DNA of 64,000 bases, from the NCBI RefSeq assembly GCF_010093815.1, contig NW_022985560.1, forward strand, positions 927,501-991,500, written 5' to 3'. The notes under the pieces are model-generated. The model made no database searches, was not told the DNA's origin, and worked only from the letters and a program-made list of their open reading frames with translations. Every line of letters starts with the position of its first letter. Position 1 is the stretch's first letter. Of this stretch, positions 46,425 through 58,760 are shown piece after piece. The position numbers were made by a program, and so were the translations under genes. The DNA is from Pseudovirgaria hyperparasitica. Lineage: Eukaryota > Ascomycota > Dothideomycetes > Acrospermales > Acrospermaceae.

Positions 46425-49400
46425 CGTTATAAACTAATGATTGTATATGCTGGGGCGAGTGGGATGCCGATATAGGCCAGGGTGGCTCACAATGGACCAG
46501 GAACTGGAGGAGACGTGGGTGTTGTACCCTGGGTGCATCAACTTAATCTAGTGGACTCTGGCCAGGGTTTGCGACAAAAACAGGCGGACGTGGTTGTAGA
46601 CGTGTAAGTGAGTGACAGTGTTGGACATGAAGGTGCAGCGACGACTAGATTGCTATGAAATTCCCTCGTTAGTATATTGCTCAATCCCTTCATTGCTCTC
46701 AACCCTGGTAAAGGTAGCAACGGTAGCTCGTGGGCTCTATTTCTGGAGCAAAGCCTGGACGAAAAAATGAAACTCTGGGGAGATGCTGTGCGGCGTCCCC
46801 AGACAAGACAAAGGTAAATGAGGTACAAGGGATCCGTCGGTTGGCAATGGCAGTTGTATATGTACGAAGAAACAAAACATACCTTTGACTAGCAGATCCC
46901 GAAGCAGTAAAGCACGAGAAAAGGAGAAAGAGCCCAACCTGACGAGGATGAACACGGCGCGACGACACAGTATATCTGTCAACGGAACAAATGTGCCAAG
47001 CAAGGTTGTTGTGTATGTTGCGCGGCGCAGTTTGGTGCAACAGTCAATATAGCAGCGGGTCGAGGTGGATGCAATTGTCAATTGAATGCAATCCGGGGTA
47101 TGACGCGTTATGACAGGTGAACACAAACCTGCACGAGGAACAAGGCGGGATAAAGAAGGGCTTCTGGTGAATCGAGAGATGACGCCCACAGGTGGTAAAG
47201 ACAGTGGTATACAGAAGATGAAGAGCAGACAGAGGGGATAATATGCAAGCGGGAAGTGACAGAATAGGAATAACGGGTCAGTCTCTTGGTCGATGAAGCT
47301 ACGGGTGAGCCGCGCGACCGTCACACACAGACCAGAGGTTGACTTTTTCACGACAGTGGTGTACACTAGCAGACGCGGTTGATGGACAGGGTATGAGGGG
47401 GGGAGGGTCATCCATCGTGCGTGTGCAAGCTGGAGCAGCGCACATTATTCACAACACGCATGACAGAGACCATGCCTCAATGAGGGAAAGTGTATAACAC
47501 GCCAGGGACGAGAATGGAATAGAAAGGGGATCCTGGACCCAAGAATCAAGAGGCGCAAGCAGACAAGCATGGGACAAGCATGTCAACAGCATGGGGATGG
47601 TCCAACGGGAAGGCCAAAGCTTCAGGATAGTCAAGTTATTAGGCTCTTGTAAGGATTGGGCTGATTCGGGACGGTCGAGGCCCCTAGATGGTGAGTGAGT
47701 AGCAGGCATTGGGGACTGAAGGCTGGATCAGACTATGTAGTATCCTGGTGTTGATAAATTGGTGTAACAAAAGAAGCAGCAGTCTTTCCAGCTTTGAGGG
47801 TGATGATATGGGTATGTATGTATGTGTGCCTGGGGTCCAAGCACTACAATATCTCCTCGGACGGGTCGAGAAAAGCAGCAAAAAGTGTATGAAGGGGAAA
47901 AGGGACGGGCAAGGGGTAGGGGTAGGGGAAGGGGGCGAAGGGAAGTGGGAAAGCTGCATGCCGACGCCATTACCCGACGTGGCGGTCCAGTCCCAAGTGA
48001 GTGCACGCTAGGCCCACGCCAACATCCATGGAGGCCATAGCCAGTCAGCCAGGTACATTTCCAAGATGAGCGTTAGCAGCAACGGCTTTTCAACGCTCAC
48101 CCATAAAGAATACTCTAGGAAGAATAGCAGTAATAATAGTATTATCCGAACCAGTGTTGGACTCGTGTCACTATGTAGGCGTGGGACTTTTAGCCTTTTA
48201 CATTGATTATTGTGGCAACATGGAGAATAGTAATAATACGGGGCACACGGCACGCGGCACATATCACATATGCATATCTTCTACCCGGCAGCTGTACAGA
48301 GTACATGCACTGGCAACTGGCAGGATGCGAGTGCAGATGCAGACGCAGACGCAGTCCGGTCCAGTCCGCAAGCAGAAAAAGCCCAAGACTCAAGACACAA
48401 TATCCAAGACTCAAGGAATTTAACGTTACAAACTGTGCGGAGACTTTATGCACAGAAAACTCCCCTCGGTCACCGCGTTCCACTGCAAACTCTGAAGCTT
48501 CGTCTTACCGCTCTTCCTGTCGAGCCCTGATGCCTACTCACCGTTACGAACATTCTCCTGGCCCTGCAGACAATAGTCATCGCACCCTCGTCGAATATGA
48601 TTTGCAAAGCATCTCCAACACTCACTCCACTCTTGTTCTCCGGCCGCCAGGAACAGGAGATTGCTCGAGGCCGTGCGGCGCTGCGCTTGTGATTGCCGCG
48701 ATGTCTGATCGATTTTTGGCTCTGTGGCGGCGCTGACCTTCTCCATTTAGGAATCGTCCTGTTCTGTCATGTTTCAACTTTCACAAAAGCAAACTATCGT
48801 GCCATATTAAGACTTGAAACGCGACTTTCACGTAGCTTTTCGGGCGGCTTGATCGCCACATCCATCCGGCCTGACTCGGCCCTGAAAACCTGAAGCCTCT
48901 CCAGTCTCCACGATAGAAAGTCCTCTCCACTGTTGGTGGTGAGTTTGTACCTGCATCTATTCTGCATCTGCATCTGCGTCTGCGTCTGTGCGTTTGCCGA
49001 AGTGGGAGTCTGTGTATCCACCAGATGACGGATAACGATGCAATCAATGTAGCTTATACTTACCATAGCATGCCCAGCACGATACGAGGCGGTTCGTCGC
49101 TACAAGACGTTTGACACATGGACGGCCTACCTTTCTGAAGCCGACTTTGGTATCCCTAGCCAAAGGTGTGTGGAGCAACAGTGTGCGCAACGTGCATATC
49201 GGCTTGCCCTGGCCATCACTATCATCCCGCGGCCGTGGTCATATTCTTCCCAAGCAGACGGACCAATGGCTGCACATGCAATTTTTATCCTCAATAACCT
49301 GAATCTCGTCTTTGAACGGCGACGTCGCCTAGCTTCATATTTTGCCAACAAGCTTAATTGTCGGGGCCTCAGCTGCTTGACTAGTACTCTACTCAAGGCC

Positions 49401-52400
49401 GTCATCATGGTAGAGGTTTAGGTCACCACCCTCTCCTTGCCATCAAGACAACATATCAACGCGACGCGGACGCAATACTGCTGGTAAAGTGCCTGGGTTC
49501 TCCGATCTGGGAACGCCGGCTCCGAAACCTTTTCTTGGTAGCCTTAGGTATTAGTCTTGCTCCTCCCGTTCAATCCCTGGCATTTCCACCAGATATTCTC
49601 ACAGCTCTCCCGCTCGACCATGACTTGGGAGGCTTAAAAGAAGTCTTAAGCAGGGTTTGCCATCCCATCGATGCCCAACTTCATCACGCGTCATCCTGAT
49701 TTCGTCGTACTATCGTCGCCGCTTTGCTTGACAGCAACGCTCTTCTTTGGAAGACTCGCGACTCAGAGACCCTTGCCTGAGAAGAACTTAAACTTTCCAT
49801 ATCCGCCCGTCACCATGTGAGTGCTTCGCCACGCACAACAACAGCATGTTCGAGACTACAGGCTATTGGCTCACAGCTGACCCTCGTTTTTATTGTCAAC
49901 AGCGTCTCCCTGCCAGAATTGTGTGTTTTCATATGATTATCGAAATGGTTCCATGTTACTAGATACTCATCGTGACTTTACCACTAGCTTGACTCGCGAA
50001 TCGTTCGCCTTACCCTGTATGCTAGCCGTAAACAGGAACAATTGTTCCACTTCGGGCCTCATGAGTCGCCTTATGGCTCGGCATGCGAGAGCGATACCGA
50101 TAGGTACGAATCTTGTATGTATGTGCACGGTAAGCAGCACTGTGCAGGAATTAACTTTAAATTTTAGTCAACCAACACATTCTCATCCGATATCAGTTAT
50201 TTATGCAGCGCTCGCAGGCCTTGAAAGCTGCTGGGTAATAAATACATGCTCGTATGATGGCATCAACAACTCGCTACCTATCAGAGGCCATAGTTCACTT
50301 CAGCCCACCCTATAAGGATTCTGATGTACCGACATCACGCCGCTGTGGGACCTAGAGTTCCGGTGGACTCGTCCTCGAAAGTAGGCACCATGCTGACAGG
50401 AACAAGCAAAGAAATCGTGCAATTGACGCAACATGTAAAAGTTCTACTGGCTGAAGCTGTCAGCTGACTTGTGTGTCCTTCATCCCACGGCCTCGTATCT
50501 CGCGTTGCATCAATAAGCCGTTGCAGAGGTGTGGGCTGTATACGCGTTTTTCTAACGCTTCCCTGCCGTGCAACAATGCGTGGGGACGGATGGTCTCCCC
50601 GGCTTCTTCTTGACTCCTCTTCCCGTGTTCGCCCCGCCTACAGTGCTCTATCTACACGAAGCCTCACTTTTGACGGTGAACGACAAATTACAACGTCCAA
50701 CAAATATTGGAGCAAAAGTCAGGGATATCGCCAGCAGCTCTTCAGTTTGGCAATCTGTTTTCACAGGCTACGGCTTCGACGAATGCATGGCAAACCTGCA
50801 TGCCCGCCACTCTTGCAGCAAAATGATTTGACGATCGCTTCAATCTTGTCGTTCGAGACTACGACTCTATCGAGGTGAAGTATCGTAGGCAGGTAGCTTG
50901 CAAGGCAGCATCTATTGATCACGGTTCATCTATTCGTCGGAGACGCTGACTGGATTCCGAACCCGCAAGGGAAGAGCCGTACCTTAATCCCGCGAGATTT
51001 TTCAGCTGAAGCTTCGCCAATCACACTGCGTTTCGGCCATCAACAGTCAGCGCTGTTGTTCCCTCAAACTGCCTGTGGGCCTTGACAGGGCAAGACACTT
51101 TAACCTATGACGTTACTCGTTTCCGCTGATAGAAGAATCAAATGGCTTGTTACCCCCATGGTATCGTGCAGACACGAATCCTTTTGCAGCGGTCAGCAAT
51201 TGGCAATTGTAGTATGCAGGGGCAGCAAATTGCGCAAGGAACTGCAGTAGTAGCTGAAGATCCTAATGCTGATCTCTTATAGGAATCAATCGCATTCGGC
51301 AAGTGTCCGACATCGAACTGACATGTCCACAACGGTATTGTCCTCTCGTCTATAGGATTGCGCCAAAACTGGTTTACGGAAGTTGGGAGCTGCAAGTGCA
51401 ACATGCCCGTCGGCCGTACCACTCTTTATCGTAGGGCTCGATGCACATCACGATTTACTTGTATTATGTCGGTTGCGAAAGAGGACCTCTACCACCGCAA
51501 ATTAGGCATGAAATGGACGTGTCGCTAATCTTGTTCGTAGATTGTTGGTCCTGGTAGTCGCATCCAAACTTCCTAGCAACGTTGGTGTCGCTGTACTGAC
51601 ACGCAAGCAACAACACGAATAAATCGACTTGTCGTCTCACCTTATTGCAATGTCGTATGTGAACGAATGAGAAAGCAGCTCTTAAACAATATTGCCGGGA
51701 ACGCTATCGACCTTGGGAATTGGACGAAGACACCTCGATGGGCATTGCTGCACATGTCGGCACAGACATCGATGCATGCAGCAAGCAGCCTTCCCGACGT
51801 TATGTATTCCCATCAGCAGCCCCCCGGGCTAACAAACAACTCTCCTATCGCTCCACAGGGCAGTCGTCATACTGCTCTACTGCAGCATGCAAGATGAGCT
51901 GAGGCCCTGCAGGCGGTCTCGCAAAAGGCCTCGCTTGAAAACTCAACACGACTGTGCAGAGTGTTTGGATGATGTGGCGCTGTGGCTGCCTCTAAAATTA
52001 TCTCTGAGTGACAGTCAGAGACCTTCGACGAGGTATATTCTTATCGCAACTCGCCCTCATGATTTACACGTGGTCGCTCCTTGCGCCATACATAGTACTA
52101 TCAGTATATATATATGACACCCGACGCGATTGCACAGACATATGGCATGTGGCCTTTGGACTAAAATACCAAATACCTCGACATTGACCAACTGAGTGCC
52201 TATTAATCTTCTCATGGTTGCCTTCCCCGCGTGCGAAGGCGAGAACAGAACGATTTGACCAATGCCATTCACAGTGGCCGTCATCTCACATGAAAAATCT
52301 TACTGCAAGTTAACCCCGCATTCTCCTCTTAGCTCCTGAAACTTAGCATATACGTACCTCTGCATGAATATTATTCGACCATTCGAAGCATGTTTAACTG

Positions 52401-55298
52401 TTTCGTCTGTGCTATTGGACAGCTGGAAGCCCGATGATTGTGGGCAGATTTCGCGAGGGTTGTTGCTGGTGATCACTGCATCTTACAGATTCATTCGCAG
52501 TACACCACGGCAGTAGCTGCAGATTGGCTTCAGATTCGACACGACCAAGACTATTGCTCGTCGCTCCTCTGTCTCTCCCTCTTCAACTCTATCTCAGAAT
52601 GAGATCCATTCAGCATCCAGCCAGTCTCCGAATACCCCAATGCTATGAGCATCACGTATATTAGATCCACACCCAACACCTAGAATGTCGGAACTACCAT
52701 AGGCTTCCACAAAGCAGCAGAGGTCGTCAAGCCCTCTCATAATATCGCGTCATATTGGTCTAGTCGCTCCATGAAGATAATGATTACAATACAGAATCCA
52801 AGGCCCAAGAAGTTCGACTCGACATCGTCGTGCCCAAAACGACTTGGCGGCATTGCCGACGCCACGTTTCACGCCATGCATGTGTAAGTAAGTGTATGTA
52901 TCTTCTGTCATCATACCAGCTTGATCACCACCATCTGATCTGTCGCCGAAAGCGAGGTGCGTCTTTCTCCGTCTGGTACCTGCCGACAGACCTACTAATT
53001 ACCCAGCTATTACCCAACAACTAGTCCCACGCCATCTCTACGCCACCATATTTTCAAATCTCTCAGAAGGGGGAGAAACAGTCTAGCAGCCGCTAGCGCG
53101 TTTCAGATTTCTTAGTCTCCGGACTAGCCTCTCTCGGCAGGTCTAGCTCTCGTGCTCTTTTCATTATTAGTTCCCGTCATTATTAGCTCCAAATGTTAGG
53201 TTCGCGAGAGCCCCGTTGTCGGCCGAATAAACAACCACTCTCCGTCGCTCTACTTACATACACAGTCTATACCAACATGTTGCATTCCAGAACAGCCCTC
53301 ATACCAATTGTTCACCTCAGAGCTTCGTTGCGTGCTAGGTGTTTTCATGCCGATCATTCCCGTGGGATTGTTGCCAGGGTTGATGATATATATCGATACG
53401 ACTGCGATGCCATGCATTCCACGTCAGCGCTGTTTCATTACCTAGTCACGCCATCGCTCTGCACAGTATATGGGTTGAGAATAGCGCCGCTGCTATTATA
53501 GTTCGAGCTGTGATAGCGCCATTCTTATGCGTACTCACTGCTGCTGCTGCTGTGTGCTTGTATATCATCCCTTTCCGTCGTCCGCACGGATATGCGTGAC
53601 ACATACTTTGAGTGTTTTCACGCGGGCACGTGGAGCGAGCAATTAGTATTAGAGCCGCTCCGGAGGGAGGATCACCCTGAGTGATCTTGCGTTACTTTGC
53701 GGCTCCTCTTAAGCAATTTATGAATACTTGAATAGAATAGAACAGGTATGATCTGTGTCGGTCCATATACAATTGATCCGGGCTTGGAATGTGGAGCAAC
53801 AAAATGTTCTGGTTCAGCTCTATATTCTGATTATGAACTCGTTTGGGATTTCTTGGCCTTTGGCCCTCCTTCTAAGTTGAGTTGGAACATATAGAAGAGG
53901 TATAACTCATTGAACTGAAGGCAAGCTCTATATATCTGAATATCTCTAGATTTTATGTGTTGAAGTTGGAGATCCTTGAACGTTGTCCACGGATAGATGA
54001 TTGTATTAGGTGTATATCCGTTTGATCATTATATGATATACCTAATCTTCTCTATCTTCTCTATCTTCTCTATCTTCTCTATCTTCTCTATCTTCTCTAT
54101 CTTCTCTATCTTCTCTATCTTCTCTATCTTCTCTATCTTCTCTAGGAATCTCCTCTACTATACTAACATATAACTACCCAAGTAGGACCAGAAGAACCTC
54201 TAAAGCTAGTATGATAGTATATGATAGAAAAATATAGTCTACTTTTGTAACTAAGATTCATAAATAAAGACTACGCATTTACCCATGTAGATTAATCTGA
54301 ATGTAATTTATAACCAGAACTCATAGTCATGAAATGCATTTTCGCGAGGTTCGAGTTAAATTAGCTCAATCCAACGGATGCTTAACATTTAGATCCATTT
54401 GCTCGTTCGAAATTGTGGGCATGGTAGAATACCGGATCCTTTGGTATCCGACCGATGACATACCACGGACATGAGTTCCTATGAGGTCGGGGCAGATGAA
54501 AGGCATTAGGAGAATCTGCAGTCTCGAAAGAAGCGGGTCAAGGGATAAATGGGCTGGCGGTGAGCTTTCACAAGTCCACATGACCATCTTAAGGCAAAAA
54601 AGGACCGGGCATGACAGGAATCAGACAAACAATACGCACGCATGAGGTATTCTGGTGGCGTCGATAAGCAGTCCGATGGTGGGTTTGCAGTTGATATGCG
54701 TTAAAGTGGGGTTGACTGGGTGGCACCACATACCTTGGCAAGAAGGTGAATAAGCTGTTCGTAGCATGCAAGTGTCCGACTTAGCATAGAACAGAACAGG
54801 GCGAATTATGGAGATTGAATCGCGAGGCCTTGAGCAAGCAGGCTCTATTTAGGCAGAAGTGGGTTCGACACTCTTCGTTTCTATACGCTCATAGTAGGCA
54901 CCGCCGGGCGAAATTAACAGCTTGGTGGTCGTTAGAGGAATACTGAAGGAAGCAGTGCCTTAGGAGATATATCGGTGTGAGACTATAGGGGCGGCGTCAC
55001 TGTTCGAACAAACATGTCGACACGTCATACGTCCTATAGTAGTCAGCGGAACAGTATGCATTATGCATGTAGGTCATCAACCAATACACACAGTGCATTT
55101 TTCATTTCGATCTGTGTCAGTGCCTTGATTATTATTCTCCAAACAGAGTGCTATCACTCAAGTACAATACAGTCTTTTATCCTCTTTGCAAGTCAAAAAA
55201 GCAACACGACCAAGCCATCAAGATCCGGCTCAAATCTAAACTTATTCTCATTTTTGCTAAAAGAAGATCAAAAAAAAACTTTTCAACACTTATTTACC
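46425..55298. other. Gene desert of nearly 9 kb
   Basis: No frame with coding character longer than about 180 codons, and none with a recognisable motif. The first kilobase likely contains the long 5' leader and promoter of the CRIB gene. Some intron-like pieces occur (for example GTGAGT at about 49818 with CAACAG at about 49903), but the flanking sequence does not make a protein. The segment at 53.7-54.3 kb is AT-rich. No tRNA, rRNA or transposon was recognised. Decayed genes or an untranslated RNA cannot be ruled out. Confidence 0.5.
54046..54144. repeat. (TCTTCTCTA)11 satellite
   Basis: Eleven perfect head-to-tail copies of a 9-bp unit, with no drift between copies, in AT-rich DNA just left of the methyltransferase gene. 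Perfect copies suggest recent expansion. Confidence 0.95.
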
Positions 55299-56144
55299 AT
55301 GGCCAACGCTCGGCTAGATCTCGACACTGATCAGCTTGCGCAGAATTATGAGGAAATAAACAAGATCTATCAGTTCCAGTCTGGTAAGATGCTAGTTGAT
55401 AAACTTGGAGACCTAACGGGTCTAAGAATCCTGGACCTGGGCTGTGGAACAGGAACTCTGACCATTCACTTTGCGAAGCTCGTTGGGCCTACTGGAAGTG
55501 TAAGTGGCACTGAGCCGCTGGCAAAAAGGGTCGCTCTTGGGAACGAGACAATTGCGGCTGAAAACAAGAAGCGAAAGGATGAGAGCAAGCACGAACTACA
55601 TGTTTCTCTTGCAGTGGGCACCGCGGAGAATGCAGTGGGTATGTTCCCTGCTGGGAGCTTTGACATTATTTGCATGAACTCCGTGTTCCACTGGGTTCAG
55701 GATCAAGCCGCTGCTCTCGCAGGGATCCGTAAGCTCTTGAACGAGAGCGGACGCCTTGCTATCTGCGGCAGCTCAAAGGAGCATTACCATCCTCAATCAG
55801 AGAAGAATAGGGTACTGGCAGGAGAGCGATATCGTGAGCATGTTCCTGGAGGTATTGCTCGTCTTTCCACAAGAAGCACTCTTCATTCACTCCTCCAGGA
55901 CGCTAATCTACTGAGCCGAACGATTGATCTTGTTCCTTACGAGGTTACTTTTCCAAATTACGACAAACTTATGGAATTTGAGATGGCTAGTACTTTCGGA
56001 AACTTCCTCGACTTCAGATTTCTGCCTGAAAACCTGAGAAAGCCTGCAGAGCTCGAGGTGATTGAGGCCTACCGCGCTCTCGACAAGGGTGCAGGGATTC
56101 CGATGACTGTTACCTTGTTAATGACCATTGCGAAGAAGTTTTAA
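55299..56144 (+). CDS. Class I SAM-dependent methyltransferase
   Basis: A single exon of 281 residues. I start at the ATG in TTTACCATGGCC (MANARLDLDTDQLAQ); the in-frame upstream sequence is AT-rich and unlike protein. The SAM-binding motif I LDLGCGTG (residues 45-52), an acidic-to-Glu TEPL after strand 2, SFDIICMNSVFHW (motif II) and LLNESGRLAI (motif III) are all in place, as in the UbiE/Methyltransf_11 type. It should transfer a methyl group from SAM to a small molecule. The C-terminal cap (VPYEVTFPNYDKLMEFEMAS) resembles small-molecule methyltransferases of secondary metabolism. It is the first gene of the putative cluster, in the same direction as the opine-dehydrogenase-like gene. Confidence 0.9.
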   Translation: MANARLDLDTDQLAQNYEEINKIYQFQSGKMLVDKLGDLTGLRILDLGCGTGTLTIHFAKLVGPTGSVSGTEPLAKRVALGNETIAAENKKRKDESKHELHVSLAVGTAENAVGMFPAGSFDIICMNSVFHWVQDQAAALAGIRKLLNESGRLAICGSSKEHYHPQSEKNRVLAGERYREHVPGGIARLSTRSTLHSLLQDANLLSRTIDLVPYEVTFPNYDKLMEFEMASTFGNFLDFRFLPENLRKPAELEVIEAYRALDKGAGIPMTVTLLMTIAKKF

Positions 56145-57035
56145 TGGGCTAGTCGTTTCCATTGTTCTGTTTTTATTTGCCCATCTCGTCAAAGGTGCCG
56201 CTTCTCCTGTCTACTTCTAGATAGAGATATGTAGTTACACAGAGCAATTATTACAATAAGTTCAACTGTCCAGTCCCCAGAATAAGTATGCGGTCTAGAA
56301 CCCCAGTAATTTCAAAATTTATAGCCACTGCCCCACTGATATGCAGTGCAGTAAGATGTCCCCGCGATTGAAAGGGACGTCCCGACCCTACGAGTACCCG
56401 ATCATGTGTATCGTCTCCATAGGTAGCCCTGTTGACCTGAGTGTCACATGAGTAATTTTTTGGCCCTCTGGGATTGCGTTCCTTACCAGAATGCCAAGTT
56501 TATGGATTGCATTCGCACTTTGTAGGGGGAATTGATAGTACCAGAGAATCTAGCTATACAATCATCAACACATGACATCTATAGCTCTATAGGTACTCAT
56601 TCAATAGTGTGGCCCAACTAGGACGGTTAATGACCTACTTTCCAGCGCCATCTCAAGTATGGTGACGTATAGATTCTTAGGCCGGTGTTGCCGTAGCCTT
56701 TCTCGGACTTCTGCGTACCAGCATTAATTACTGCCAGCTTAGAAAATGGCCAGAGATCTCTACTGCAGCCTCACCTCAATTTCTCTTTCGGAAGTTTACT
56801 CGCAGTCATTACTACCAGTCGTAGAAATGCTTGGATTGCAGTACATCGTGACTATGCAGACTCTACACGGAAGATTAGTAGTTGGGTTCATTCATGCTCA
56901 CTATTCTGAAGTATTTATGTGGTAGATTAGTATATATTGATGCCGAGTCACTACCAGATATACATTGTCCCACTCATTGTTACAAAAAGCTTTTCAAAAC
57001 TTGTGGTTCGAGATAAACCATAGTTTGAACAAAGA
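56145..57035. other. Intergenic, promoter of the opine-dehydrogenase gene
   Basis: No gene seen. It is AT-rich near its right end, with TATATATTGAT at about 56931-56941, roughly 100 bp before the likely start, as a TATA candidate. Confidence 0.5.
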
Positions 57036-58320
57036 ATGGTCAGTGCACGTCATATTCATGTTTGGTCTTATCCTTGTTAAAACCACGCAGGAAAGTCATA
57101 CTATCGGAGTCTACGGTGGTGGCGCGGTCACATTCAGATTGATAGACCACTTTGCTAGTCAGGGTCGTCACGTGTACTTCACCGCACACAGTGACCACAA
57201 TAGCAACATTATGAAAGTCCAAAGGGACGGTTGCTTCACTGTAAAGCGATATTGTTCAACCGATGAGAACAAGTGGGAAGAGTATGTCGAGCATAGAGTT
57301 GCTAGTCTAGATGGACCACCTCTTGTTCAAAGCGCTCTGTCTCCTAAGATCTGGGCGACGACCGACCTTCGTAAATTGGTTCAGCAAACTTGCGACATAT
57401 ACATCTCGATCGTTTCCATAGGCGATCAATCTGAGAACAGCCACAAAGATGTCATTACACACTTTCTTGGGCTGGACATGGACCTTAGTCATTTGGTACT
57501 CACAGCTGTCAATGCCCACGCATTTACTGTATTAGCTGAGCAGATGGGACTATTGGAGCGGGTCAAGATGATTATTGATCTTCCTGTTGGCCCTTATGCA
57601 ACCAGGAATGAACCGAACTCCTCTCCTCTTCATAATATCATGAAGGGTAAGAAGATTTGGTTACCCGCATCATACACGGTCTCCACGCGCATCAATGACA
57701 ACATCGCACAACTTGTGGACCAGGGACATCAAGCTACTATTGGTATGCTCAAGATGGACATCATGCCTTTGTATAATGCTATCGATGCCTTTTTCAATCA
57801 CATGAACCCTGTTTTCCATGTTCCCATAGCCTACGCCAACATGTCCAGGATCGACAGCGGAGAATCCTGGACGTTCTACTTGAATGGCTTGACCGAAAGT
57901 GTGAAAAAGCAGATTCAAGCTTTCGACACAGATCGGCGGGCTGTTCTCAAGGCCCTGAAGTTCACTTCATCAACATTGACGACAACAGATTACTGTAACA
58001 AAGCTTACGGCGCTAATTACACGGGAGAGGATGACTTTGGGAAACGTACACCCGTCCACAACCGAACTTCTGGAGTGCCAACTAGTATGAACAAATACAG
58101 ATACACGCTTGAGGATGGAAGGTGGTGCATGAGAGCAGCTGTTTTTGCAGAAGCGATTGGCGTCGAAGTTCTTACCATCAAAAGCTACGCCCAGCAGACC
58201 ATAAATTTGTTAGGGGAAGAAATGGTTGAAAGGAAAGATCAAATCATGACCGACTTCGGTATCAAGGGCTTGACTCAGTTCGAGGTACTTAGAAAGTATG
58301 GCAGGCATCCTGATAGATAG
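57036..58320 (+). CDS. Octopine/opine dehydrogenase-like oxidoreductase
   Basis: Opine dehydrogenases reduce the imine formed between an amino acid and a keto acid, using NAD(P)H. The N-terminal Rossmann motif is SHTIGVYGGGAVTFRLIDHF. The C-terminal helical domain (Octopine_DH type) shows MNPVFHVPIAYANMSRIDSG with the Asn and His expected near the active site, WTFYLNGLTESVKKQIQAFD followed by TDRRAVLKAL, and a later RYTLEDGRWCMRAAVFAEAI block followed by GVEVLTIKS. Length (410) is normal. Start choice: the frame is open upstream but without ATG. My preferred model has a first exon ending right after ATG (57036-57038), a 52-bp intron (57039-57090) and then ESHTIGVYGGG. The alternative is an intronless start at the ATG at 57058. 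It lies between the methyltransferase and, beyond the GH18-like gene, the CDPS candidate. The substrate is unknown. Confidence 0.85.
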
Positions 58321-58760
58321 AATTATGTTAGTCAGTATCACGAATATATGAGACACTCAGATCTATCTTTTATTGTCTATTTCTCTTCTCTGGTCTTCTT
58401 ATGTAAAGAGGAGGTCATTTTTATAGAAGTACTACATAGCGACAATGTTTTGAATGAAGTGGCATTGACTACCACTAATCAAATAGTCATTTATCGAAAG
58501 AGATAAGACATTCATTGCTAGTAAAGCAGATCATCCTTCACCTGACTATGTAACTTATGGTATCAATGACTGGTGTCTGCTGTAAGGATTCCTGTAGTAC
58601 TTCTACGAGAGCACTGGCAGGGCTAAGGGATGGCAGGGTATCGCAATTCCAGGTATACAATTGAGGATGCCAGGATACGAACTCGGAATTATGGGAAATA
58701 ACCGCGTCCATTTATTTTGACCTATGTTGACTAGATAGCAGTTCATTCGCGTTTTCTACA
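58321..58760. other. Convergent 3' region
   Basis: Between the stops of the opine-dehydrogenase-like gene (plus) and the GH18-like gene (minus). It holds 3' ends only and no gene was seen. Confidence 0.6.

Noticed and set aside
48203-48736. A 177-codon plus-strand frame in the gene desert
   Set aside because: Biased, motif-free and overlapped by other frames of similar quality on both strands.
49800-50315. Intron-like GTGAGT..CAACAG followed by a 140-codon frame
   Set aside because: The exon after it does not join to a frame with a start, and the long frame has no coding character.
54366-54771. Two short minus-strand frames that could be exons
   Set aside because: They can be spliced on paper but the product matches nothing and has no clear start.
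56868-56896. GATTAGTAGTTGGGT resembling the 3' part of fungal 5S rRNA
   Set aside because: The upstream 90 bases do not match 5S rRNA and the internal promoter cannot be found; a chance word.
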